From NCBI GenBank assembly GCA_013396525.1, contig VWYX01001239.1, positions 124,001 through 188,000 on the forward strand: 64,000 nt of DNA, read 5' to 3'. Of this stretch, positions 1 to 10,955 are shown piece after piece (position 1 is the first letter of the stretch; each line of letters begins with the position of its first letter). The notes below the pieces were generated by a model, which had not been told where the DNA came from, did no database searches, and saw only the letters and a program-made list of their open reading frames with translations. The stretch comes from Chaetorhynchus papuensis (Eukaryota > Chordata > Aves > Passeriformes > Rhipiduridae). The translations under genes and the position numbers were made by a program.

Positions 1-311
1 GTGAAAGTGAGCATGGAGCCCCTTATTTAGCATCTGTGAACCGTTGCCCACTCTAGCAAGGCAGGTGATTTCTGGGGAACAGCTTTTTTCCCCCACTATT
101 TTTTAATGTGTTTTATGGGTTTGTGAGGCCACCTCAGTGGTTCTCATTGGTACCATGTTGTTTGCATTCATGTAAAGCTTGGTTCCCTGCTCATATTCAG
201 AGGTTTTGGAGACAGAGTGATAATGCAGGTGGTCCTCTGCTTGGCAACAGGGGCGTTTGTGGCAGCACCAGGAGGGTGAATTAAAAAAGGGAGCAAATCC
301 CTTCCCACTGC
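1..311. other. left-flank intergenic sequence
   Basis: No gene is recognised here. It is ordinary unique-looking sequence that leads up to the LTR. No splice-supported exon or conserved protein is visible in any frame. Confidence 0.4.
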
Positions 312-875
312 TGCAGTTTAACCCCCTCGGGCAACTAAGCATGATCACACAGCTGTTCACTCACCACTACCTCCTGGTGGGAAGGAAAATAGGAAAAAAG
401 TAAAACCCATGGGTTAAGAGCAGTTTAATAATGAAAGCAAAGTAGAATATAATAATACTAATGATAGTAATTGCAATGAAAGGGAGGAATAAAATCCAAG
501 AAAGACACAATACAGTTGCTCTCCACTCACTGACTGATGCCCAACCCCTCCCCCAGTGATGGGGGATGAGCATGAGCAGCTCCCAGTCAACTCCTCCTCC
601 CCCCCTCCATTTACAAACTGGACACAATGTTCCGTGGTATGGAATATCCCTTTGGCCAGTTCAGGGCAGCTATCCCAACTGTGCTTCCTCCCACCTTGTG
701 CACCTTCTCACTGGCAGAGCATGGGAAACTGAAAAGTCCTTGACTTAGAGTGAGCACTACTGAGCAACAATTAAATCATCAGTGTGTTATCCACAGTATT
801 CTCATACTAAATCCAAAAAATACAGCACTTCCCCAGCCTCTAACTGAATTAACTATCTCAGCCAAAACCAAGACA
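312..875 (-). mobile_element. solo LTR of an avian endogenous retrovirus (old copy)
   Basis: Read on the minus strand, the element starts TGTCTTGGTTTTGGCTGAGA near 875. It then passes through an AT-rich stretch containing ATTTAGTATGAGAATA and a segment reading GGGATATTCCATACCA, and ends near 312 after GGGGTTAAACTGCA. An ATTAAACTGCTCTTA block near 415-429 looks like the LTR poly(A) signal. This order matches, from memory, a common LTR family of neoavian birds that starts TGTCCTGGTTT and ends near GGGGTTAAACC. I see no gag, pol or env next to it, so it is read as a solo LTR. Target-site duplications are not clear and both ends are approximate. It is the main hint that the bird is a neoavian rather than a chicken-like species. 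Confidence 0.75.
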
Positions 876-1559
876 TGCACATAGCCCCGAGCACTTGTGT
901 CATCACTCCATCAGGAGGAGACAGACCTCTATGGCACAGCCATATGAAGATGACAAATGCTGCACAGCAGGTCTAGGGGAGGGGATGTCAGCATCTGCGC
1001 TGAGATACTGGTGTGCCGGAGTGAGATGGGAGGCACGACTGAGGGTGGGTGCTGGGGCCCCAGCCACAACAGGGCACAAGAGACGATTCTGGGCTGTTCA
1101 GCGGGTAGCAGATGTGGAGGTATTGGCGTCGTTGCATCGGGTGGGTGCCAGTACACATCGGCCTCCATCACTGAGGGATATTGGACTGCACTTCAGGACT
1201 ATGGGAAGCACCAGCAGAAAATAAACTGACCCGTGATGGACAGAGGGGCTTCACCGCTTTGCCTTCACCTCCTGGCCAAGAAGATCCAGGAAGCTTACAC
1301 GTGTCTCGTGCCACCCACCTCACCCTGCTTGTTGACTGGATTAAGGGATATAGGGAACAGCAGGCAAGGCAAATTCCCTGGCAGGAAGGGGCTGGGGGCC
1401 AACTGCACCCTTCTGGTAGCTGGGAGCTGGCACCCAACACACCACGGGTGTCCCATATCCGTGTATTGGGTGCTCTGTGCAAAGTCAGTGCCATGAGAAG
1501 GAGCACGGAGGCATAAATGAAGTGGCTACCCAGTGTGTGTTTCCCGTAACACGGAGAGA
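876..1559. other. intergenic sequence upstream of ERI1
   Basis: GC content rises towards the ERI1 CpG island. No gene is recognised. Open frames here overlap on both strands and resemble no protein family I know. Confidence 0.4.
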
Positions 1560-2250
1560 GCTTCCAAGGAGCCGCCGTGACCCCAGACCCCGGGGGGACT
1601 GCTGGGCGAAAGCGCAGGAGGGCTGAGGCAGGCGCATGAGGCGGAGCTGCTGCTGCTGCAGAGGGGCAGGGCCGAGGGCTGGCGGGACAGCCGGGGGTGA
1701 GGCGGCCCGGGCACGCCTGGCACAAGCCCACCACAGTGTCTGATGCCGGAGGGGGACGCCGGGAGCCGCGGCCGCAGCTGCTCTGGGCTCACGGAGCCGA
1801 ACGAGAGGTGCGGCGGTAGCGGGGCCGCCGCTCCGCCCAGGGGCGGGCTCCGCGCTCTCCCGCCCCCGACGGGCCGCCGTCGCTGCCGCGGTTCCCGCCG
1901 CCGCTGCTGCCGCCATGGAAGAGCAGAAAGAGAACCGCCCGCAGGCCGCCCGGGACGAGGCGCCGGCCGCTCCCACAGCCTGCCCGCCGGTGAGTGCGCG
2001 GGGCGGCGGGGGCGGCTGCGGCCGGGCGGTGCTGGCCCGAGGCCTCAGCCCCGCGCCCGCTCGCCCAGGGCGGCCCGGCTGCCCGCCCGCCTCGGGCCTC
2101 GGCCCGCCCGGCCCTGCCCCGGGACTGCCCGGAGCTCGCCCTCCCGAGGGGCGCCGCCGGTGCCGCCGGCCCGCCCGAGGCCGCGCCGTGTGCGCGCCCC
2201 GCAAAGGCCGCGAGCAGCGGTCGGAAGCCGAAGTGTCCGTAGTTCTTCCT
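1560..2250 (+). promoter_or_regulatory. ERI1: CpG island and promoter of ERI1
   Basis: This is a dense CpG-rich block around the first ERI1 exon, typical of a housekeeping vertebrate promoter. No TATA box is seen. An E2F-like TTCCCGCC lies at 1892-1899, about 20 bp before the start codon. The transcription start is not fixed by sequence alone. An ATG at 1743 is out of frame with ERI1 and would form an overlapping upstream ORF if transcription starts before it. Most long open frames in the island are by-products of high GC. Confidence 0.75.
1915..1989 (+). CDS. ERI1: ERI1 coding exon 1
   Basis: It encodes residues 1-25, an acidic, Ala/Pro-rich, poorly conserved N-terminus that starts MEEQKENRPQ. 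The donor is CCG|GTGAGT in phase 0. A KEN tripeptide is at residues 5-7. Confidence 0.93.
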
Positions 2251-5200
2251 GGTAGTTTATTGCTTTGTTTATTTTGCACGTATTGGGCATCGGCCCGCGT
2301 GTCCCAGCCAGTAAGGATTCTGGTTAAGTCCGTTGTCGAGAGAAATCTCTCGATGCTGGTGAAGGCTTTGCCCGCTTGCACCAGAGAACTCTTTTGAGAT
2401 TAGGATGCGTATTCAAGTTTTGTCTCCAAGAGCTGCTGTTCAACGTGGCTCAAGACACGTGCATGAGTATCCCTTTATTCTGTTTGTTGCTGTTTAGGAA
2501 AGCAGTGTTTCAGAGCAGGCTTCAGGCAGTAAATAGTGTTTCAGGCAGTATTGTTCTCTTATCTATCTATAAGCTAGTTCACTCAGTCGGATCACAAGTG
2601 TAACAGTGTGATGCTTTTCTCCGTTTTGGTGCCAAAACGAACTGTGAAATGCTCAAGCTTCTTGTTTTGACTTTCTTAAATGACTTCCTGATTTCTCTTT
2701 CTTTTAGGGTAGGCAGCATTGTAGGATCAGTGATCAAGAAACTAATGGAAAAACCTCAGCGGCCAGTTCAAACGACTTCAGTGATCCGATTTACAAAGAA
2801 ATTGCTATAACCAATGGTTATATCAACAGAATGACCAGAGAAGAGCTCAGAAGTAAACTCGCAAAGTTCAAGCTTGAAACCAGGTTATTTGTTAATATCT
2901 TGTTTTATCTTTGAGAGCAGTAGAGCCATGAGATGATTGTTTTAAAGTTTAAAAACTCAGCACAAAGTGAAAAGCAGACACAGCACCAGACACCAATTGT
3001 TTTATGTGCAATCTTGTTGCAGCTTTTGTGGTAGGATTAAAGCATACTGCTTAATGTGTGCTGTCTCAACTGGCAACCCAAAGAAATTAAAGAATACATA
3101 ACTGTAAGGTACTTCTCATCACCTTTTGGTCAAGGGGGAAAGAAGAACTGCAGTGGTTCTCAGGTGGTGCTGCAGACCTTCATCATATAGAAACTTGCTT
3201 CAGAGCATCCATGTTTTTATTTACTGTACCAGTACAGATCTGATACTTGCTACAAACTCTGGTGATGTGGCTCAGGGTTTAATCAATGCAGAAGACAGGT
3301 ACCCTTAGATAGATGGAGAGTTTGCTACTCTGAATACATGCGCTAGAATAATGTGAAAAAATGAATGTATTATAGGCTGGTTTTGTGCTCACTGGGGCAG
3401 AGGTGAGTGAATATAGTGTAGTTCCTCCTGTATTGGAAATGACCTGCAAGACTCTAATAGTTCTGTGGCCAGACAAATTTGAGATATTGTGGAGAAGGTC
3501 AGCTGGGAAAAATGAAGTATATTGTTTCTGTAGGCAGCAGTAATGAGGAAGTAGTGGTGGGGAGTTGGTTAAATTAATTTAGTGCTTCAGGATGAAGAAA
3601 TCTTATTACCTGAGAAAATTTTTCGTAAAACACATTAGACGTCTATAGCTGTTTAGCAGTTGCTCTGATTTAAAAATAAAAAGCAGAATTCAAATAGTGT
3701 ATGATGTGTTTGTGGTCTTCTCTTAGGTTACAAGTTTTCTATGCACATTTTTTAATTTAGTTGTAAATGCTGAAAGCTTTAAATTTCTCTTTCAGCCAAG
3801 CTAGACTTCTTATGTCAATATATTCAGTTAAGTCAGAATATGTCTTGTCTGTAAACAAATAGTGCATCCACTGTAATGTAGAGAATTGAGCAGATTGCCA
3901 CACTCCATCCGTTCCTTTGAGGTTATTGTGATAGTTGATCATTTCCTTTTTTCAGCTTTTTTTATAAGTTTGATGAGGAAAGAGGTAATTTCCCCTTCCA
4001 TCAGCTCCCACACTGTCTCAACTTTGAATGAACTGGACACTGACTTGATTAATAAACCAGGGTGAAGAAGGGTTACCTCTGCATAAGCAGCTGATGTTCT
4101 CAAATGCAGGTTTAGTAGTTTGATTTCAGTTCTTTGTGGATCAGTGGGCTGCTTTTCTGATAATACCACTTGCTACACGTATCTTACAGCTTCTGTTATT
4201 CCATTTGCAATGAATAATTTTGAAAATAACTTCCTTGGAAGGGTAAATTATCCTCATTTATTCCGCTCTGGTTTCGTACATGGTAGTTCTGGCATATGCA
4301 CTCCTGATGTTTGTATTAAAAGGATGCAGTAAGTAACTTTAATCTCTTGCCATTTGAATTTATTTATAGCCACAAACCTCCTGAAAAGCAGGATCTTGAC
4401 CAGGAAGTTTTTCTGACAACTGAAATCTCAAATACTTTCTTTTAATAGAGTTATTCAAGCTCAATTTTAAATTTAAATTGAGAAGAATTTAAAGTGTGGG
4501 CATTTAAGCTGGATTCTGTGTTATCTATGCTACTGATGCAGAAAGGCCTCAGGCATGAGTCACTTCAGGTAGAGGGCACAGGGGAATGAATACAGGTGAA
4601 GCAGTACTTCTTCCAGGGCCAGGGGCCAACTAGGAGTAATCTACAAAGACTTGAGCTTTGGAAAAGTTTTGGATACCGAGTCTTGCTGAACTGGAGGTGA
4701 CTGCAGTGTGTCTCTGTGCCGTGCTTCCCAGTCTGTCCCTGCTATTGTATTGACGGGGGCGGGGGGGGGGGGGTATCACAGCCTCTGCGTTATCCCAGAC
4801 AATGGGATATAATGTAGCATAGATGATGGGGATAACACTCCTCTATGGTAAAGTGGAATTCAGACTTCACAAGTACTGGTGTTCAAAATGAGATTAATAA
4901 GTGTTCAACTTTCAAATGTTAACTATAGCTTCAGTTTTACAACAAGGAAATCATTAATTAAACAAGAGTGAGATCTTTGTCACTTTCCCTATTTCTTTAG
5001 AGGAGTGAAAGATGTACTGAAAAAGAGATTGAAAAACTATTATAAGAAACAGAAGCTGATGCAGAAGGAACACATTAGTGGAAACAGCTGCTATGACTAC
5101 ATCTGTGTTGTTGACTTTGAAGCAACATGTGAAGAAGGAAACCCGCCTGAATTTGTACACGAAATAATTGAGTTTCCTGTTGTCTTAGTAAACACACGTA

Positions 5201-8200
5201 CCCTGGAAATAGTAAGTGCTGTAATTGCTGTGTTGGTATGCTATTCTTTGATGTAACTTTTTTGCATCAGGAAGTCTAGATTAGTTTTTAAGTAGATGTT
5301 GAACTTCATTAAAAATAGCATACTTTTTTTTTCATAAGGGCTTATCCTCTGTGCCTCTTGGGTACAAACAAAACTTCTATTCTGAAAGTATTTTCCAAAT
5401 GATCATTCTCCTGCTGTTGACTCCCTCTACTGATACAAGTTTTCTCTGTTGTCTGTGTCTGTTCCCACCTGCCTTTCTTTCCCTGCTTTAAGGTCCACAA
5501 ATCTATTTCTAGGACTCAAGGGATTCATCATAATAAAAAATGATTAATTTCTGTGGTCCTGTGTGAGGCAATCTAGAAGACACTAATGCAGAGATACAGA
5601 AAGTGAGGTTGAGTGAACTCCACTTCTTGTCGGGCTCAACTGTTTCCACATTGTACCCAACAGACTGATAGCTGTGTAACCTGATTTTAAACAAACATAC
5701 TTAGCAGGCATTTGGTAGCCTCAAGTGCTCTGTTCCAGTACAGCTTTCTTTTAGGATAAACTACCCCTGCTTAACTGAAACTGAGTAACCACACCTCTGA
5801 CTAATGGTTCATTTATGAAGAACTCTTAAGAGGAAGAAGATTTCCAGTAATCATTGTGATGCTAAATTAAAGTATAACTGCATGTATGACTAACTGCAGA
5901 AAAAGGATTGTGCAGATTACCAGGATTGTTTTTATTGCACTTAGAGTGGTTTTTTTGTCCGTCTAAAAGGTTTTGTGTAACAGCAGGGATTTGGGGCTTT
6001 CTTTTTTCCATGAAACTTGCCTTCAGTCTTCACTCTTGTATTGCTCAGTTTCTCAGAGTGAGTTTTGTTTGTCTCTGCCTGGCTGGCATCCAGAGGTGTA
6101 GGACTTGCGTGAAGCTTCTGACGTGTGTGGCTGGTTGCTTTCCTTGAATTGCAGGTGAACCTTTAGAGATACCACCTAAAAAACATAAGGCTTTGCTCAT
6201 GCCTCTCACTTCTTTTTTCCTTACTCACACTCTTCTTTTCCCAAATCCTCTGCTTTTTTGCAGCCTGTCCTTTTCCCCTCTTAAATCCGCATTCCCACTC
6301 TGTGGTGCCTACTTGCTGAGAGAAAGGACATGTTCTGGTTTGTCTTGGGGTGGCTTTATGAAAAGCTATCTGTCCCGTTAGGAATCTGATGATGGCCAGT
6401 CAGGAGGCTCATTCTGGCTCAAAAGGAGGTACACACTCCTTTTTGCCTGCAGCAGGACAAGTAGCTGCTGGTGCCTTTGGGCTGCAGGCGAGCCAGAGAA
6501 GCTGCCTTGTGGGCTGCATAGTATGCTGCAGCTGAGCGTTTGATTCTCCTGTTACAGGAGGATACCTTTCAGCAATACGTGAAGCCAGAGATTAATCCCA
6601 AGCTTTCAAACTTCTGCATCAGTCTGACAGGAATAACCCAGGTAATCTGCACTTTTGTTTCTTCAGGAAAAAATAAGAAAAAAAGAGATGTGGCGTTGAT
6701 GTTTTCAGACTGGTAACCTTAAGTGGTAGTATTTCATGGTTATTTTTCTGTACGGCCGATTTTCTTAATCCTTGTTTTTTCCCTTTCCCAGTTATCACAG
6801 ATCTGATTTCACTAAATTGGTCATTTTGTGGGGAAGAACATTCACTTTTTAATTCATGTGGAGAAATTTAATCTTCAGTAGAGCAAAGTACCTTTTGAAT
6901 TGCATCAGTTCCTCCTCTAAGGTTTTTAATCTAAAGAGTTTAGAGTCTTAGGATGGCAATGGCTTGTGATAAGTGACTTAAGGAGCCTGGGAAACAACCT
7001 CAAAGGTTTTAATCCAAGTTCAACTGCTGACTAACCTTGTTACCTTTAGAGAAGCTATTAGGAGGTTGGCTCTTGTAGTGGTGCTTTTGTGGTGCTGTTT
7101 TTTCAGTTTAGAAAAATCTCTCCAATCATCTGTTAATGTGTAAGCTGGTTTTGTAAAGATTTTGATGAAGCCGACTTTGTAAGTGCCCATATACCAATGC
7201 AATTTTTGCACTTAATGCTGCGTTGGTTTTTTTTCCTGAAAAAATGTTCCTTACTTTGTTTTGGGTTTTTTTGTTCTCTTAGGACATTGTTGATAAAGCT
7301 GATACTTTTCCTCAAGTTCTGCAGAATGTTGTAGAGTGGATGAGACAACGAGAACTGGGAACAAAGTATAGCTATTCCATGTTGACGGACGGGTATGTCC
7401 TTATGCAACCTCCAGCATAATCTAAAACTGCAAAACCGTGTTTAATATTTGTGAGAGCATTGCTAAAGATGGATCAGGACACTGCCATTTGCTGGCTTTA
7501 TTTTAATTGAAGCTTTTGGTAAAATTGGGAAAGCTGAACTGAACCACTGAAAATGAAGCTTAAATCCATCAGATGGCGCCGTTTCTTTCCTAGTGGTCTG
7601 TATGCAACAAAGTGATGCTGAACAGACTTTATGCTTTGTTGTTGCTGTAATTCTCCATTTATATCTAGCACATAACACCTGAAAATAACGCTGCAATTTT
7701 AGTTCTAGGTTACTTCTGTGCCCTTCTGAATCTGAGACTCCAGAAGTGTGTGGTGGCTGTGCTGTTGTATCCTGTGTCTCTTGGTGTTACTGTTAATACA
7801 TACTGGATGTTTTGCTGGAAAACAAAGGATGATGATGTTTATGGAAAAAGGAGAAATGGCTAGCACAGAAACCTCTCTGCTTTTGCTTAGAGGACTGTGG
7901 CTCTGGTGGGTCCCACCTCTGACAAGGTTTTTATGTTCCACTAGTCCCTGGAACTGCCACCTGAACTTGCTCTCTCACTAGGTCTGTGTGGAAAATCAAG
8001 TCCCCAGATAACTGCATGGTGAAGAGGTCTTGAGATCTAGATACATTTGTGGTGCAATACTGTTCTTGGGATCTTAGCTTCGTTATATAGTGAAATACAG
8101 TGTTTGAGCTGTATCTTGCATAGCACTGGCCAGAGCTTTTTTTTTTTTTTTTTTTTTTTTGCAGATGCCACTTGCCCTTTAGCTGTGAAACATTATTATT

Positions 8201-10955
8201 CTGTTAACGTATCTGCTTGACTCCTTCTCTTGGAATGAAGGATTTAAGTAGGACAGGGAGTTTTTGACATTACCTGTATTGAGGTAAATGATGAGCACTT
8301 TCATACTTGGCTGCAGCAGGTCTTCTGCTGTGCTGGATAAAAAGGCAGTTCTGTGCTGCTCTGATGCAATGACTCTGTTGAACCAGAATGAGAGGAACCC
8401 TGAAACAAAAATGGAGCTTATGAAAATTAGCGTGTGGAATCTAAACATAATTTCCTAACACTTCTGTCAAGTAAAGCCCAGATAAATATTCTAGTCTACG
8501 AGTAGCTTGAAAAATAATATATCAGAGCAGATTAATAGATACATAATAGATATGCAGTGGTTTTTTTAATTAATCCAACTTAAATTAGTGAGACTTGGTT
8601 TTGGCCATGAGACCTTTTTCTCAAAATTCCTTAAGTTTTAGACAGTTACTATAGGTCACAAGTCTTTTCTGGTGAAGAACCCACAATACTGGAATATTGT
8701 TGTGTCCAGTGTGAACCATTTAAAGAGGTGTCACACAGGACTTGAGGTGTACAGTATAGATCCATGTACACCTTAAAAATAAGGAGTTAACATAATGCCA
8801 TTCCAATCTTAATTAATTTAAGGAGCTATGGTAAATATTTCTATTTAACTAATTTTTAACCTGTAATTACATTGCTATCTTTGGAAGCAACAGTGAATTC
8901 AAAACAGAAAATGCTAAAGCAAAACTGGCGCAAGACTGGTTATATTACTGGGCCTAAATGTCTCTGGAATTCCCCTCTAGAGGAATCCCCTCAGTGAAAT
9001 TCCTTAAGGAAAATAGGTGCATTGAAATCTGTTGTATAGGTAAGATTGCATAGACAGCTCGAAGAGATGGGGAAAAAAAGCTTTACTTTAGCTTGCAGCT
9101 GACAAACTTGCTGGGGTGGTTCCCTTCAGGAAAGCAGGCTGCTAAATAAATAGGATTATAATTTCTTCATATTTTCATAGAGATCTGGTTTCTCATAAAA
9201 CTAGGTGCAGTCTAGTTTCAGTAGCCTACCTGAAGCAGAGAGATACATGCATACCCAAATAATCAGGAAGATTTAAGGTGTCGCTTGCATCCCTGAGGGC
9301 TATGTAAGCATCTAATTTATTGGCAGTTTTCAGTGTTGATGTGGTAGGTGGAGTCGTTGGTGTGCTATTTTTTGTCTTAACCATTGTGGACCTGAAACCA
9401 TCCTGGTGAAAGTCTTGCTTATGTCATTATTTTTTTCCCATAATTAACAAATTCATATCAAAAAATTCTTTACCGTGACTATAGCAAAAGAGCTTTTCCT
9501 AAACCACTTTTCTTCTAGCAGAGACAAGACAGCTTTTAGTTCTACAAGTGTGTAATATGTAGAACACAGGATTATATATGACTAATGTTTTCCTCTTTTG
9601 ACTTTTTAAGATCTTGGGATATGAGTAAATTTTTGAACATCCAGTGCCGTATTAGCCGTATCAAATACCCTTCTTTTGCCAAAAAGTGGATCAATATTCG
9701 CAAATCATATGGGAACTTTTACAAGGTTTGTACAAATTGCTGTTTCTCTTATGGGAAAATATGGTTTAAAAGTCTAGAATGTCCTGTTGTGCTTGTCATC
9801 TCTACTTGTGTACTATAAAATTATAGTACTTAAACTAGTTGCCTGGTGCCTGATTTTCAAATGTGTTTCATGTGCAGATCTCACTTCACTAATTGAAGAT
9901 CATATAATCTACTGCATTTTGATTTTAATCTTGTTTTTAAGAGTCAGGTTGTGCTCCTTGAAGGATTGTCTAAAACTGTTATACCGGTCCTCTTAGATCA
10001 AGTGTATTTCAAAGTAGTTCAGCTGAAAAGACTGTATTGATTTTTCATTTTCTTTTTCCTGTTTTCATGCAATACACTGCAAAACTAATTTGCACCTCTA
10101 CCCTCATATAATCTTGACTTTTGACAGTGTAATGGGGACAGAGAAAGATTAGGGCCTCTAGATAAAAGAGAGATTGACATTTAATAAGGGAGGAGCTTTA
10201 CTTTGTGCTGGGCAAATATTACAGGGTTGCTGTAGGTGTAGATGATCAGATCCTGTGAAGGTTGAAGGCATTCAGGATCTTGATGTCAGTGAGCCTGGCT
10301 GGTGCTTCTTTAATTGCTTAGAATTTAGAAGGAAAACCAGAATCTGAATCCCTCTACAATGCCACTGTGGATGGTAATTTGTTTTTTATAAAGATTGTTA
10401 AATTTATCTATGCAGTGGCTTCCACTCTTGCCAGCACAGGTGTATCTTGAGCTGGTGCTGGTGAGAGGCCCTTGACATCATCCCAGGTCTAGACAAACTC
10501 CTGTTGACTGTGTCTCTTCTGTAAAAATGGGAGTGTCTGTCTCACCAAGGTGCTTTGAAGAGAAATGGTTAGTGATCTGACAGAAGGCAACATGAAAGTA
10601 ATGTGTGACTTAAGTAGACTTAAAATCTGCATGTGTTTCTACTGCCCCGTGTTAGATTAAAAAGATTTGGTACTGAACCTAATCCTTGAATGTTACTCCC
10701 TTTCTCCATCAGGTTCCTAGGAACCAGACCAAGCTGACAATCATGCTTGAAAATCTGGGCATGAATTATGATGGGAGACCTCACAGTGGACTTGATGACT
10801 CTAAAAACATTGCAAGGATAGCTATAAGGATGCTGCAGGATGGCTGTGACCTGCGGGTGAATGAGAGAATTCACGGTGGACAGCTGATGACAGTCTCCTC
10901 CTCAGTCCCCTTAGAGGGAGCCCCTGCTCCACAGATGCCCCGCTACAGAAGCTAG
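1915..10955 (+). CDS. ERI1: ERI1, 3'-5' exoribonuclease 1 (seven coding exons, 337 aa)
   Basis: Coding join: 1915-1989, 2708-2883, 5001-5211, 6558-6641, 7283-7392, 9611-9725, 10713-10955; 1014 nt, 337 residues plus TAG. All introns are GT-AG and every junction keeps the frame. ERI1 (3'hExo, THEX1) trims the 3' end of replication-dependent histone mRNAs at the stem-loop with SLBP, matures 5.8S rRNA and degrades small RNAs; it acts in nucleus, nucleolus and cytoplasm. A SAP domain lies at about residues 64-98, followed by a DEDDh exonuclease domain from about 116. Catalytic residues are D122 and E124 (in VVDFEATCEE), D222 (in GSWDM), H281 and D286 (in GRPHSGLDDS); these equal human D134, E136, D234, H293 and D298 with a constant offset of 12. 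The protein is 12 residues shorter than the 349-residue human one, all of it in the poorly conserved N-terminus. The start ATG has a perfect Kozak context (GCCGCCATGG). Confidence 0.97.
1990..2707 (+). other. ERI1: ERI1 intron 1
   Basis: The first 260 bases are still CpG island, then the sequence becomes AT-rich. It ends in a pyrimidine tract and TTTTAG. No other feature is seen. Confidence 0.85.
2708..2883 (+). CDS. ERI1: ERI1 coding exon 2 (start of SAP domain)
   Basis: It encodes residues 26-83 plus two bases of R84. It includes the conserved block SDPIYKEIAITNGYINRM and the first helix of the SAP domain (REELRSKLAKFKLET). Acceptor TTTTAG|GG, donor ACCAG|GTTATT. Confidence 0.95.
2884..5000 (+). 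other. ERI1: ERI1 intron 2
   Basis: AT-rich intron with no recognised exon. It contains the G-rich tract at 4755-4773 listed separately and ends TTTCTTTAG. Confidence 0.85.
4755..4773 (+). repeat. poly-G tract in ERI1 intron 2
   Basis: Five Gs, one C, then thirteen Gs on the coding strand. It is a simple repeat with G-quadruplex potential in DNA and pre-mRNA, and its length is likely to vary and be prone to sequencing error. Confidence 0.9.
5001..5211 (+). CDS. ERI1: ERI1 coding exon 3 (end of SAP, first catalytic motif)
   Basis: It completes R84 and encodes residues up to I154. It contains the second half of the SAP domain (GVKDVLKKRLKNYYKKQKL) and exonuclease motif I with D122 and E124, followed by the conserved EEGNPPEFVHEIIEFPVV. 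The donor is ATA|GTAAGT in phase 0. Confidence 0.96.
5212..6557 (+). other. ERI1: ERI1 intron 3
   Basis: No exon or repeat is recognised. A short perfect inverted repeat (AAAAGGAG/CTCCTTTT, 7-base loop) lies at 6421-6443, about 115 bases before exon 4. Confidence 0.85.
6558..6641 (+). CDS. ERI1: ERI1 coding exon 4
   Basis: It encodes residues 155-182 (EDTFQQYVKPEINPKLSNF onward to SLTGITQ), a conserved part of the nuclease domain. Acceptor TTACAG|GAG, donor CAG|GTAATC, phase 0 at both ends, 84 nt. Skipping it would keep the frame. Confidence 0.96.
6642..7282 (+). other. ERI1: ERI1 intron 4
   Basis: Short AT-rich intron ending TTCTCTTAG. Nothing else is recognised. Confidence 0.85.
7283..7392 (+). 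CDS. ERI1: ERI1 coding exon 5
   Basis: It encodes residues 183-218 plus two bases of G219 (DIVDKADTFPQVLQNVVEWM through to YSMLTDG). The donor is GG|GTATGT in phase 2. Confidence 0.96.
7393..9610 (+). other. ERI1: ERI1 intron 5
   Basis: The largest ERI1 intron, AT-rich. It holds a T24 tract (8137-8160) that creates a decoy 3' splice site, and an antisense ATG-started 89-codon ORF at 8179-8448 of unknown status. The rest shows nothing I can identify. Confidence 0.85.
8137..8160. repeat. poly-T tract (24 T)
   Basis: Twenty-four Ts in a row are followed by GCAG. It may be a plain homopolymer or the poly(A) tail of a minus-strand retrocopy. The flanking sequence does not decide this. Confidence 0.9.
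9611..9725 (+). CDS. ERI1: ERI1 coding exon 6 (third catalytic aspartate)
   Basis: It completes G219 and encodes residues up to K257. It carries D222 of the WDMSKFLNIQC block, then FAKKWINIRKSYGNFYK. Acceptor TTTTAAG|A, donor AAG|GTTTGT in phase 0. Confidence 0.96.
9726..10712 (+). other. ERI1: ERI1 intron 6
   Basis: Unremarkable intron with no recognised repeat. It ends with a pyrimidine tract and CATCAG. Confidence 0.85.
10713..10955 (+). CDS. ERI1: ERI1 coding exon 7 (last)
   Basis: It encodes residues 258-337 and the TAG stop. It contains the last catalytic pair, H281 and D286, in GRPHSGLDDSKNIARIAIRM, and the conserved C-terminal tail ending QMPRYRS. Confidence 0.96.
   Translation, partial: VPRNQTKLTIMLENLGMNYDGRPHSGLDDSKNIARIAIRMLQDGCDLRVNERIHGGQLMTVSSSVPLEGAPAPQMPRYRS

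Noticed and set aside
1743..2255. ATG-started 170-codon frame overlapping the ERI1 start
   Set aside because: Runs through the intron 1 donor and is out of frame with ERI1. At most it would begin an upstream ORF if transcription starts before 1743.
1485..2381. 298-codon open frame on the minus strand over the ERI1 promoter
   Set aside because: It lies in a CpG island, is rich in Ala/Arg/Gly/Pro and overlaps open frames on the other strand. High GC removes stop codons by chance.
6421..6443. Inverted repeat AAAAGGAG/CTCCTTTT as a possible small RNA hairpin
   Set aside because: The stem is only 8 bp, far too short for a microRNA precursor.
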